A DNA stretch of 64,000 nucleotides from Streptomyces naganishii JCM 4654 (lineage in GTDB: Bacteria; Actinomycetota; Actinomycetes; Streptomycetales; Streptomycetaceae): assembly GCF_014650575.1 (NCBI RefSeq), contig NZ_BMVF01000012.1, positions 124,001 through 188,000 on the forward strand, given 5' to 3'. Numbering within the stretch: the first letter of the stretch is position 1; every line of letters starts with the position of its first letter. The position numbers were made by a program, and so were the translations under genes. Shown one piece after another: positions 43,737-52,237 of the stretch. A model generated the notes under the pieces. That model saw only the letters and a list, made by a program, of their open reading frames with translations, did no database searches and was not told the origin of the DNA.

Positions 43737-44443
43737 CGCGCCCCGCCTCCGCGCCCGCGGCCGCGACTGCTTGCGCCTCTGCTCCCGGTACCGCCTCCGC
43801 CTCTGCTTGCGCCTCTGCCTGCGCCTGCGCCTGTGCTCGCGCTGCCGCGGTAGCCCATGGAGCGCTGGACCGGGTCGGGTGACGAGCCGTGGCCCTGCCC
43901 GCCCCCGCTCAGCCACGGGCGGAAGGCGGTGGCCAGGCGGTGGCCGAAGTCGTCGGCCGCGGCCTCCTCCGCCTCGCGGGAGCCGTGGCGCGCGGCGACC
44001 GTCAGCGCCTCGCGCCAGCCGGACTCCTCGGCCAGCACCCGGGCGGCGGCCGCACCGGGCAGGTGGCGGTGCCGGTGTCCGGCGTGCATGTGCCACAACT
44101 CATGGCCGAGGATGACCAGTTGCTGCATCTCCTCGGCCCGCTCCTCCACGATGACCAGATCGAAGTCCTGGAACTCCACCCACAGGCCGGTCACTTCGAT
44201 CTCGTCGGGGAAGCGCTCGAAGCGCAGCTGCACCGGCCGCCCGGCGCGCCGCGCGCTCATCTCCTCGCACAGCGCCCGGCACAACTCCCGGACGTCGGCG
44301 GGTGGTCGGGGCCGGGTCCGGACGGCGGCGGCGAGGTCGGCGGCGAGCGTGCGCATCGCCGCGCCGGGCCGCGCGTGCCGGATCAGCCCGGCGATCCGGG
44401 CCGTGCGTCGCGCGCCGCGCCGGCGCGCGCCCGCGAAGTCCAT
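43733..44443 (-). CDS. ImmA/IrrE-like M78-family metallopeptidase
   Basis: This 236-residue protein has the zinc motif LGHELWHMHAGH (His114, Glu115, His118). An acidic helix EAEEAAADDFG follows and could supply the third ligand. ImmA/IrrE proteases cleave an XRE repressor to switch genes on, but no XRE gene lies nearby. The C-terminal 50 residues are a Gly/Arg/Ser-rich disordered tail coded by low-complexity DNA (43740-43850). ATG 44443 has GGGGGAG upstream, and it is the first gene of the coupled trio. Databases often name these toxin components, with thin support. Confidence 0.8.
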   Translation of the reverse strand: MDFAGARRRGARRTARIAGLIRHARPGAAMRTLAADLAAAVRTRPRPPADVRELCRALCEEMSARRAGRPVQLRFERFPDEIEVTGLWVEFQDFDLVIVEERAEEMQQLVILGHELWHMHAGHRHRHLPGAAAARVLAEESGWREALTVAARHGSREAEEAAADDFGHRLATAFRPWLSGGGQGHGSSPDPVQRSMGYRGSASTGAGAGRGASRGGGGTGSRGASSRGRGRGGGAR

Positions 44444-44568
44444 CGACTCCCCCTTCCGGCCGCCCGTGACGGGGCGGGCCGTCCGAGCCTACGCGGCCCC
44501 GCGTGTCCGCGTCATGCGATCCCGGGACCGTTCGTTGAACCGGTGACGACCCTGGCGCGGCAACCGCC

Positions 44569-47535
44569 TCAGCGGCCCGGGCAGGCCACCGGCGTCACGG
44601 GGATCCCACCGGCCGCCGCGCCCAGCAGGGTCAGCCCCACCCGGCCCGGACCCGACGGTGCGCCGGCCTCCGAGAGCACCGCCAGCGCCAGGGTGTTGGC
44701 GCCCCGGGTGCGCAGGATGCCGTTCGGCAGCACGAAGGTGTGCTGCGGGCCCACGTCGTTGACGTACTGGCCCATGTTCCAGCCGTTGAGGAAGATCTGC
44801 GCCCGGTACCTCCGCTCCGGGTCGTCCTCGAGCGTCAGCCCCACCGAGGCGTCCGCGCGCGGGTCCACGGCCAGGCGGAACGTGGTCCGGTACCAGGTCA
44901 CCCCCTGCCGCCGCACCGAGCGCGGGAAGGACGCCTTCTCCCAGTCGCCGTCCGGGAAGCCGGGCAGGTGCCAGCCCTCCCGCTCGCCGTACAGGCCGCC
45001 GTTGTTCATCGGCCCGCGCACCGGGTCGGGTCCAACCTCGCCCTGGATCCGCCACCGCACGTCCGGGTCGCCCCCGGTGAAGGAGACCGCCGTCAGCCCG
45101 CGCGCCGCCTTGTGGGTGTCCCGGGCCCCGCCGTCCTGGTCGTGCTGCATCCGCCGCACCAGCACCGACAGCACGTGCCGGCCGGGTGTGCGCAGCCCGC
45201 GGCGCACCGGGAACTCGGCCGTCGCCGTCCAAGTCCCCCTGCGGATCGTGTCGTTGTCCGGCACCGGCATGCGGTGCGTGCCCAGCGGCTCGCCGTCGAG
45301 CCACGCCATGAGCAGCCCCTGGGTGCCCGTGGAGTACGCGAGCGAGACCGACTCGACGCCGGCGGCGCCGGTGAGGGAGCCGCGGTACCAGACGTCCCCG
45401 TAGTGGAAGCCGTAGTCGTCGGCGAACAGCACGGGCTGCCCCCCGGGGACCGCGGTGGTGCTGTACGAGGAGGTGCGGTCGGCCCTGCGCCAGGCGGAGT
45501 CGTCGAAGTCCGGCGCGGACTCGGGGTTCTCCTCGCGCGTGCGCCAGCCGCCGAGCGCGGGCAGCCGCACCTCGGGCGCCCCGGGCAGCGCGGCGACCGC
45601 GCGCAGGCCGCCGGAGGCGCCGGGCGAGGTGCGCACCGCCGAGCCGTTCCACACCACGGAGCCGATTCCGGCCGGCCCCCACACCTCCAGGCCGGTGGGC
45701 CGCCCGGTGTCGCCGCTCAGGTGGACGACGCCGTCCCGCACCTCGGCGGTGCGCAGCAGTTCGGGGCCGTAGACCAGCAGGGAGCCCGCGGGGGTGTCGT
45801 ACGGCCACAGGCGCAGGGACGACTCCTCGTCGGCGAAGATCATCAGCAGCGGCCGTTCCACGCCGTCGCCCTGCACCCGCACCTGGATCGTCCGGCCCGC
45901 GGCGAAGGGCGAGGTCACCCGCAGCAGGCCCTGGTCGTAGACGTACGCGGCCTCCTGGTCCACGCGCGTGACCAGCGGCTCCTCGGGGGAGTCCAGGACC
46001 ACCCGGGCCAGGTCGCCGTGCCGCCCGCAGAACACCACCACGTCCTGCTGCCCGGCGGCCAGGAACAGCATGGGCTGAGCCGTCGCCCAGCGCACCGTGC
46101 GCTCCCCGAGCCGCAGCCCGGTCACCATCAGCCGCGCGTCGCGCGCCGGGACGGTCACCGGCAGGTCCTCGCCGGCCGCGGGCAGCGTCGAGGAGACGTC
46201 CTTGCCGCCGTCGTTGCGCAGGACGTAGGCGTGGGCGCCGGTGTCCGGGTTGGCCAGGTGGTACACGGTGAGGCCGGCCGCCTTCACGTCCGCCGCCCGG
46301 TCCAGCTTGGCGAAGTCAGGGAAACGCTGGAGCATGTGCCCGATCTGGTGCATCGGCGCCAGCTTGTCCGTGGGCCTGCGGCCCTCGTCGAGGGCGGCCC
46401 CGTAGTCGTACGACGTGTAGACCACCGGCGCGGGCAGCCAGCCCCAGGAGGTGCCGCCGAAGGCCATGTAGACGTTGTGCGCGGTGATGCCGTTGGCGAG
46501 GTGGGTCAGGTAGAAGCGCCGCTCGTACGCCGCGTCCCGGGTGCGCCGCGCCTCGGCGTACCCCCGGCCCTTGGACCACACCCCGCCCCACCCGTCGAAC
46601 CAGCCGCCGCCGGACTCGGGCATGAACCCGGGCGTGTGCGGGCTGGCGCTCGCCCCGCCGGCCGGGCCGCCGGTGCCGAAGTACCCCCAGTCGGGCGGGG
46701 GCTGGGACGGCGAGGGGTAGCCGTCGAAGCCGTACAGCCAGCCGTCCTTCTCGCCGCCGGTGTCGAAGGAGCCCGGCGTCCAGTGGCCGTTGCGGCCCTT
46801 GTCGTTGTGGAAGAGGGGGACGTCGATGCCGTCGGCGCGCACCTTCTTGTAGAGGTGGCTCATGTAGGCGCGCCCGGCCGGCTCGCCCACGTGGGCGTCG
46901 TACTCGTTCTCGATCTGGTACAGCAGAACCGTGCCGCCGCCCTTGGTGAACAGGCGCCGGGAGGCGATCGCGTCGACGCGGGTCAGCCACTCGTCGACGT
47001 GGCGCAGGTAGTCCGGGTCGTCGGTGCGCGCGGTGCCCTTGGCGGCGGTCAGCCAGCCGGGGAAGCCGCCGCCGTCGACCTCGGCGTTGATGTAGGGGCC
47101 GGGGCGCAGGACGACGTACAGCCCGGTCTCGGCGGCCGTGCGCAGGAACAGGTCGAGGTCGCGCACGCCGGTGAAGTCGTACCGGCCGGGCGCGGGGGAG
47201 TGGTAGTTCCAGGCCACGTAGACGCTCACGGCGTTGAAGCCGTGCGCCCGCATCTTCTGGAGCACGTCCCGCCACAGGGAGGGGCTGGGCAGCCGGAAGG
47301 GGTGCATCTCGCCGGACCACAGCACCAGGCGCCTGCCGTCGACCAGCAGCGAGTGGCGGTCGAACCCGACCGTGTGGCGCCGTCCGTCCGCGGACGGGGG
47401 CGGGGGCGGCGGGCCCGTGGGCACCGAGCGCGCGGCATAGGCCGACGGCGCCCCCGGTCCGCCACTGCCGCCCAGTGCCAGTCCGAGCGCGGCCGTGCCG
47501 GCGAGGGCGCTGAATGAACGTCTGCTGAGCGCCAA
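44569..47535 (-). CDS. Tat-exported GH35 beta-galactosidase
   Basis: I start at TTG 47535 because GGGAGG lies exactly 7 bases upstream; the ATG at 47580 has a purine run only 2 bases away. The 988-residue product opens with a twin-arginine signal (LSRRSFSALAGTAALGLALGG). The GH35 barrel begins VLWSGEMHPFRLP and includes AVSVYVAWNYHSP and VLRPGPYINAEVDGGGFPGWL. Acid/base is Glu211 (YQIENEY) and the nucleophile Glu307 (MPESGGGWFDGWGG). C-terminal beta-sandwich modules with LTLEDDPERRYRAQIFLNGWNMGQY follow. It removes beta-galactosyl residues from exported plant-type polysaccharides. It stands alone, without a local sugar regulator. Confidence 0.92.
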   Translation of the reverse strand: MALSRRSFSALAGTAALGLALGGSGGPGAPSAYAARSVPTGPPPPPPSADGRRHTVGFDRHSLLVDGRRLVLWSGEMHPFRLPSPSLWRDVLQKMRAHGFNAVSVYVAWNYHSPAPGRYDFTGVRDLDLFLRTAAETGLYVVLRPGPYINAEVDGGGFPGWLTAAKGTARTDDPDYLRHVDEWLTRVDAIASRRLFTKGGGTVLLYQIENEYDAHVGEPAGRAYMSHLYKKVRADGIDVPLFHNDKGRNGHWTPGSFDTGGEKDGWLYGFDGYPSPSQPPPDWGYFGTGGPAGGASASPHTPGFMPESGGGWFDGWGGVWSKGRGYAEARRTRDAAYERRFYLTHLANGITAHNVYMAFGGTSWGWLPAPVVYTSYDYGAALDEGRRPTDKLAPMHQIGHMLQRFPDFAKLDRAADVKAAGLTVYHLANPDTGAHAYVLRNDGGKDVSSTLPAAGEDLPVTVPARDARLMVTGLRLGERTVRWATAQPMLFLAAGQQDVVVFCGRHGDLARVVLDSPEEPLVTRVDQEAAYVYDQGLLRVTSPFAAGRTIQVRVQGDGVERPLLMIFADEESSLRLWPYDTPAGSLLVYGPELLRTAEVRDGVVHLSGDTGRPTGLEVWGPAGIGSVVWNGSAVRTSPGASGGLRAVAALPGAPEVRLPALGGWRTREENPESAPDFDDSAWRRADRTSSYSTTAVPGGQPVLFADDYGFHYGDVWYRGSLTGAAGVESVSLAYSTGTQGLLMAWLDGEPLGTHRMPVPDNDTIRRGTWTATAEFPVRRGLRTPGRHVLSVLVRRMQHDQDGGARDTHKAARGLTAVSFTGGDPDVRWRIQGEVGPDPVRGPMNNGGLYGEREGWHLPGFPDGDWEKASFPRSVRRQGVTWYRTTFRLAVDPRADASVGLTLEDDPERRYRAQIFLNGWNMGQYVNDVGPQHTFVLPNGILRTRGANTLALAVLSEAGAPSGPGRVGLTLLGAAAGGIPVTPVACPGR

Positions 47536-47949
47536 AGGTGTGCCTCCCGGGCGGATCTTACGGGGCGCGGGTGCGGCCATTCTCCACGGACCCGGGCCTC
47601 ACAACGGCCCCATGAGCATCTCGGCGCGCGCCGGTTGCGCGGTACGGGCGGTTGTGGAACCGGCGGTTCGCCAGGGCGGCGGCCCGGTGAGGGCCGGGGC
47701 CATCGCGGCGGAACGGGACGTCCCGCACGCGCTCCTGGAGGGGATCCTGGGCGGCCTGGGAGGCCCCTGAGGGAATGGCCGGAGAGCTACCTTCTCGCGT
47801 ACCCCGGCGCTGCGTACGATGCGACCGCTCCCCGGCCTTCACGGCGCGTCCATGATTCCTCCATGGACGGGGAGCATATGCGTATGCCTTTTTGGCATGT
47901 GCATGACGTAAATGCCTGGTGTCACCCCCCACTGAACGGATGGAGAACC
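47536..47949. other. Divergent regulatory region, GH35 / DUF4360
   Basis: These 414 bases contain no credible gene; the open frame across the right half is Gly/Arg-rich. On the + strand TACGAT (47815-47820) is a plausible -10. The last 90 bases are markedly AT-richer and hold several ATGC/GCAT boxes and the dyad described separately. No terminator or RNA was seen. Confidence 0.5.
47884..47898. promoter_or_regulatory. ATGCC-T5-GGCAT dyad upstream of DUF4360 gene
   Basis: A perfect 5-bp inverted repeat around five T's lies 51 bases before the DUF4360 start, flanked by further ATGC/GCAT boxes (47877-47915). The stem is too short for a terminator; a protein-binding operator is more likely. Confidence 0.4.
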
Positions 47950-48600
47950 ATGGCCGGCGGAATGCTCATGAGCGGCGCGATCGCCGCTCTCCTGACCACA
48001 GCGCTCCCCACGCACCCCTCGTCCCCGGTGGTCACCGACCCGCCCCCGGACAAGATCGTCATCGACGTCGCGACGGTGAACGGCTCCGGCTGTCCCCAGG
48101 GCACGGCGGCCGTCGCCGTCTCGCCCGACAACACCGCCTTCACGGTGACCTACAGCAACTACCTCGCCCAGGCCGGCGGCAACTCCGACCCCACCGCGTT
48201 CCGCAAGAACTGCCAGCTCAACCTGATCGTCCACGTGCCGCAGGGCTTCACCTACGCCATCGCCAGCGCCGACTACCGGGGCTTCCTCTCGCTCCAGCCC
48301 GGCGCCACCGGCACCCAGCGGGCCTCGTACTACTTCCAGGGCTCCTCGAACACCGCCTTCAAGAACCACCCCTTCAACGGCCCGTACAACGACGACTGGC
48401 AGGCCACCGACAGCACCGACTGGGCCCAGCTCGTCTGGGCGCCCTGCGGGGTGCTGCGCAACTTCAACATCAACACCGAACTGCGCGTCAACGCGGGCAG
48501 CAGCGCGCCCGGCAAGGTCAGTTTCATGACCATGGACTCCACCGACGGCGACATCAGCACCGTCTACCACATGGCCTGGAAGGAGTGCCCGAAGTCCTGA
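47950..48600 (+). CDS. Secreted DUF4360 domain protein
   Basis: I start at ATG 47950, with GGAG 5 bases upstream; upstream in-frame ATGs have none. The 216-residue product has a short signal-like N-terminus (MLMSGAIAALLTTALPTHPSS), then the DUF4360 beta-domain. That domain shows VNGSGCPQGTAAVAVSPDNTAFTV, NCQLNLIVHVPQGFTYAIA, an aromatic YRGFLSL stretch and SSAPGKVSF. Cysteines occur in the usual DUF4360 positions and probably form disulfides outside the cell. The family is found in actinomycetes and fungi and has no known function. It is followed 36 bases later by another secreted-protein gene on the same strand. Confidence 0.82.
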   Translation: MAGGMLMSGAIAALLTTALPTHPSSPVVTDPPPDKIVIDVATVNGSGCPQGTAAVAVSPDNTAFTVTYSNYLAQAGGNSDPTAFRKNCQLNLIVHVPQGFTYAIASADYRGFLSLQPGATGTQRASYYFQGSSNTAFKNHPFNGPYNDDWQATDSTDWAQLVWAPCGVLRNFNINTELRVNAGSSAPGKVSFMTMDSTDGDISTVYHMAWKECPKS

Positions 48601-48636
48601 CGCAACCGAAGGGACCCCCCGGCGGTCTGACGTGAC

Positions 48637-50100
48637 ATGGGCCAATGGCGGGGAAGCGGGAGACGGCGGTCGCTGACGGCCGTGGCGTGCGTCCTGGCAC
48701 TGGCCGCGGCCGTGGTGTGGGCCGTCTCCCGCCCGGAGGGCGGAGCGGCCGGGCCGGGGCGGGCGCCCGCCTCCGCCCCGGCCGCCCACAGGTGGGCACC
48801 GGCGTCCTCGGCGCCCTCCGGCAAGGGCGTGCTCACCCTGCGCGACGCGCCGCACGTCCTCTACCTGCCGCGCTACGACCCGCACGCCGCCGCACCCTAC
48901 GGCCCGACCTACACGTTCGATCTGGCGGCGGCCCCGGCCTCACCGGGCGGCGGGCAGGGCTCCGTGGGCGGGATCGAGGTGGACCTCGACCTGTCCGCCC
49001 TCCAGGGCAGGGCCCACATCCACCCGAGGCTCCCCGGCGACTGCTCCCTCACCGGGTCCCGCATGAAGTGCCGGGTGCCGAACGTGCAGTTCGGCAGGGT
49101 CGCCGAGGTCAGCCCCTTCTACGTGCTGCCCGGCCCCGGCGCGGTCCTCGGCCGGACCGGAACCATCCCCCTCACCGTGCGCGCCGCGAACGCCCCCGCC
49201 ATCCGCCACACCACCCGCCTGGTCGTCGGCTCGCCGCAGCTGACCCTGCGCCCGAGCGGGAAGCGGCTCACCGGTGTGAGACCCGGCGACGCGATCCGGC
49301 TCACGCCCGCCTTCGGCAACAAGGGCGACACCGGCATCGACGGCGGCGTCAGCCTCCTGGTGACGGCCCAGGGCGCCACCCTGTCGACGCGCTACTCCAA
49401 CTGCCGCTACGACAAGCCGACGGGGGCCACCAAGGCGCAGTGCGACTTCCCCGGCCCGCTGCCCGCGGGGACGGCCTTCGAGACCGACGGCCCGGTCACC
49501 GCCAAGACCGGCGCGGACGCGAGGAACGGGCTGATCCAGGACAGCGTGTGGCGCACCGCCGACATGCCTTACTTCACGGCGCTGCCCACCTCCGCCCCGC
49601 ACGGCACCGGCGCTCCGCTCGGGCTGAGGCCCGTCGACGGCGGGGCCTTCGTCCGCAACGACGACGAGTACAGCGAGGTGGCGAGCGGTGACGCGCTGGC
49701 CTTCGAGACCTCGCTCCACGACGACGTGGCAGCGGTCGGCTTCACCATCCGGGGCAAGGTGGGCGCCACGGTGGACGTCACCGTGCCGTATCCGCAGGGC
49801 GACGGCTGGAGCGGGCCGGATGACCGGGGCACGCTCCACGTGACCCTCCCGGCGGGCGTCAGCCTCGTCGAGGTACCCCCGGAGCAGCACGAGAGCGACA
49901 TCCTGTACTGCTACCCGAGCCCTCGGAAGGACGGCACGGTCGCCTGTCCCGGCCCCGCGCCGCCGGGCACCGTGATGCGCGTGCACATCGACAGGCGCGT
50001 CGACGGGGCCCGCGGCAGCGTCCGCGCCGACTCCGACCCGGCCCTCGACCCGGACCGCACCGACAACACGGCCCCGGTGACGGTCACTTACCTGCCGTGA
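48637..50100 (+). CDS. Secreted/anchored protein with three Cys-paired beta modules
   Basis: This 487-residue protein has a positively charged start and one hydrophobic helix (residues 12-30, SLTAVACVLALAAAVVWAV), then an Ala/Pro-rich linker and about 400 extracytoplasmic residues. Three close Cys pairs recur (DCSLTGSRMKC, NCRYDKPTGATKAQC, YCYPSPRKDGTVAC), each before a PGPxPxGT-like or equivalent turn, suggesting three DUF11/Ig-like modules. No catalytic motif is seen. It lies 36 bases after the DUF4360 gene and probably shares its transcript. The gene ends 12 bases before the second MITE. Confidence 0.72.
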   Translation: MGQWRGSGRRRSLTAVACVLALAAAVVWAVSRPEGGAAGPGRAPASAPAAHRWAPASSAPSGKGVLTLRDAPHVLYLPRYDPHAAAPYGPTYTFDLAAAPASPGGGQGSVGGIEVDLDLSALQGRAHIHPRLPGDCSLTGSRMKCRVPNVQFGRVAEVSPFYVLPGPGAVLGRTGTIPLTVRAANAPAIRHTTRLVVGSPQLTLRPSGKRLTGVRPGDAIRLTPAFGNKGDTGIDGGVSLLVTAQGATLSTRYSNCRYDKPTGATKAQCDFPGPLPAGTAFETDGPVTAKTGADARNGLIQDSVWRTADMPYFTALPTSAPHGTGAPLGLRPVDGGAFVRNDDEYSEVASGDALAFETSLHDDVAAVGFTIRGKVGATVDVTVPYPQGDGWSGPDDRGTLHVTLPAGVSLVEVPPEQHESDILYCYPSPRKDGTVACPGPAPPGTVMRVHIDRRVDGARGSVRADSDPALDPDRTDNTAPVTVTYLP

Positions 50101-50112
50101 GACCCAGGCCTT

Positions 50113-50274
50113 AGGGCCTCTCGTCTGGATCACGCCGGGCTCGCGGGGCCTGGCACCGCGCCTCGCGGCGTTGTCGTCGGTTGCCATGGCTCCGCCATGA
50201 CGCCCTCCTCCGCCTTGCGATGCACGGCACCAGACCCCGCTCCCTGATCCGGCCTGATCCAGACGAAAGACCCT
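50113..50274. mobile_element. MITE-like element, copy 2 (162 bp)
   Basis: Terminal inverted repeats at 50113-50132 and 50255-50274 match at 18 of 20 positions, with outer TTA and TAA flanks (TTAGGG...CCCTAA). The interior shares several blocks with the element at 911-1129, but is shorter and its TIR differs in the middle (TCGTCTGG instead of TGTCCGGC). It sits between the convergent secreted-protein gene and the aminotransferase gene; its right edge supplies bases of the aminotransferase stop codon. It may also work as a bidirectional terminator. Confidence 0.72.
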
Positions 50275-52078
50275 AACCGGCCTGGCCCATCCCCGCCGCG
50301 TCGGGCCAGTTCTGCGGGCTGGGCCAGCCCGTCGCCGGGGCCGGGGTGAGCGCGCCGGGGCCCCCGGGCGGCGGGGCCGTCATGCCGCGCACCTGGGCCG
50401 CGGTCAGGCCGCCGCGGGCCGGTACCCCGGGCGGGGTGAGCCCGGTCTGCGCGGCGGGGGCCGGAGCGGGCACAGGAGCCGGGGCCGGCATGGGAGCGGG
50501 GGCCGGCACGGGGGCGGGCGTGGGCATCGGCGCCGGGACCGGCACGGGTACGGGCATCGGGGCCGGCACCGGGGTCATCACGGCGGGCTGGGGCGGCAAC
50601 TGGGCCGCCGGGGCGAGAGGCTGCATCGCCGGCTGGGGCGCGGGAGCCGGGGCGGGCGCCGGTACCGGCGCCGGCATCAGGGGCTGGGCCGGCGGCTGGG
50701 CCGGCGCCGGCATCATGGGCTGGGCTGCCGCCGGCATCGGCATCCCGGCGGCGGCCGGACGCGCTGCGGGCGCGGCGGACGCGGCTGCGGGGAGCGGCAT
50801 GCCGTTGCCGGCGGCGAGCCCGGGAGCGGGACCGGCTGCGGCGGCCTCGGCGGCCAGCCCGCGGGTTCCGGCCCCGTTGGTCTCGCTCATCAGCCGGTCG
50901 ATCGCCGCCGTACCCGAGCTGTAGCTGGTCCCAGTGCCCTGCTCGGGTACGGCGGCTCCCCTCCTGGTCCCGTAGAGCACCTGCTCCATGGCGGACACCA
51001 GGCGACGCACGTCCACCTCGGGGCGCACCACGAGCCGCAGGAAGCGGCTGGATGAACCGATCTTGTTTCCGCACTCGCGGACCAGGATCCGGTGCTCGGC
51101 GAGCAGCCGGTCGCGGACCACGGTGCCCTCGGCGCCCACGGGCAGGCGCACGAACAGGAAGTTGCCCTGGGACGGGTAGACCGTCAGACCGGGCAGCGCC
51201 GACAGACGGCTCGCCATCTCCAGGCGGTCCTGGCGCACCTGCTGAAGGCTCTGCCGGTACTCCGCGCCGTGCTCCTTCAGCATGAACACCACGTGCTCGA
51301 CGAGGGAGTTGAGGTTCCACTTCGGCAGCATCGAGCGGATCCGGCCCGCGAGCGCCGGATTGGCGACCAGATAGCCGAAGCGTATGCCGTGCAGGCCGAA
51401 GCTCTTGCCGAGGCTGCGCAGCACCACCACGTTCGGCCGCAGCATGGCCTCCCGCACCACGCTCGGATCGGCCTCCGCGTCGGCGAACTCCAGGAACGAC
51501 TCGTCGATCACGATCAGGTCCAGGTCGGCCATCGCGTCCATGAACTGCACCAGCGCGTGCTTGTGCAGGAAGCCGCCGTCGGGGTTGTTGGGGTTGCAGA
51601 TCACCACGGCCCGGGTGCCGCGCTTGCGGATGAACTCGGCGTACTGCGCGAGGTCCAGGGCGAAGCCGCCGGCCTCCTGGAGCGGGAACATGTCGACCCG
51701 CTTGCCGGTCTCCATCGGCTGGTCGGTCCACCGGCCGAAGGTGGGGACGGGGACGGCCAGGGACTCGCGCACCAGCAGGTGGTCGATCCAGGTGATCAGC
51801 TCGGTGGAGCCGTTGCCCATCGCCACGCAGCTCGGCGGCAGTTGGAGCAGTTCGCACAGCTCGGCGGTGATGGTGTCGGCGCTCGAGGGGTAGTACGTGA
51901 TGATGTCCCGCAGCCGCGCGGCCATGTCCTGGAACATGGCGGGGGTGGGGAAGTAGGGATTGCACGGAACGCAGAAGTCCACCGGTCCGGCCCCGTCGCC
52001 GCCCTCCCGCGTCAGCGCCGCCATCGACGGGCTGTGGGCCGCGCTGCCGCGGAACAGCGAGGTGACGTTGTCGGCCAT
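50273..52078 (-). CDS. Class I/II aminotransferase with long Pro/Ala/Met-rich tail
   Basis: The N-terminal 380 residues are a fold-type I PLP enzyme of the HisC-like group. The PLP Lys is Lys225 (RSLGKSFGLHGIRFGY), Asp192 is in VIDESFLEF, and the cofactor-binding Asn is in CNPNNPDGG (161-168). NFLFVRLP and RFLRLVVRP are also present. Residues about 385-601 are low-complexity, with PMPAPAPVPAPAP-type runs and no hydrophobic helix; ordinary HisC proteins end near 370. Start ATG 52078 has GGAGG upstream. The stop TAG (50275-50273) spans the edge of the MITE. The substrate is unknown; it might be an amino-phosphonate or histidinol-phosphate-type amine. Confidence 0.85.
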   Translation of the reverse strand: MADNVTSLFRGSAAHSPSMAALTREGGDGAGPVDFCVPCNPYFPTPAMFQDMAARLRDIITYYPSSADTITAELCELLQLPPSCVAMGNGSTELITWIDHLLVRESLAVPVPTFGRWTDQPMETGKRVDMFPLQEAGGFALDLAQYAEFIRKRGTRAVVICNPNNPDGGFLHKHALVQFMDAMADLDLIVIDESFLEFADAEADPSVVREAMLRPNVVVLRSLGKSFGLHGIRFGYLVANPALAGRIRSMLPKWNLNSLVEHVVFMLKEHGAEYRQSLQQVRQDRLEMASRLSALPGLTVYPSQGNFLFVRLPVGAEGTVVRDRLLAEHRILVRECGNKIGSSSRFLRLVVRPEVDVRRLVSAMEQVLYGTRRGAAVPEQGTGTSYSSGTAAIDRLMSETNGAGTRGLAAEAAAAGPAPGLAAGNGMPLPAAASAAPAARPAAAGMPMPAAAQPMMPAPAQPPAQPLMPAPVPAPAPAPAPQPAMQPLAPAAQLPPQPAVMTPVPAPMPVPVPVPAPMPTPAPVPAPAPMPAPAPVPAPAPAAQTGLTPPGVPARGGLTAAQVRGMTAPPPGGPGALTPAPATGWPSPQNWPDAAGMGQAG

Positions 52079-52133
52079 GGAACCTCCGTGTGGGGCGGCC
52101 CCGGCCTCACGGACGGCCGGGCCCGTCGTCTTC

Positions 52134-52165
52134 GGGTGGCCCGCGCGGGGGAGCGCGGGCCACCC
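52134..52165. terminator. Terminator at the end of the sugar operon
   Basis: A perfect 13-bp stem (52134-52146 with 52153-52165) and 6-base loop lie past the mutarotase stop and upstream of the aminotransferase start, both on the minus strand. Confidence 0.7.
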
Positions 52166-52237
52166 ATGGATACGGAGGCGGGCGTGACGCCGTTCAACTC
52201 CTGTGTGGGGAGCGTGTGCGGCGGGTGGAGCCGCCCG

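Noticed and set aside
43733-44443. Toxin-antitoxin system
   Set aside because: The name rests on distant ImmA similarity; no antitoxin or XRE gene is adjacent and the partners are a 7TM protein and a flavoenzyme.
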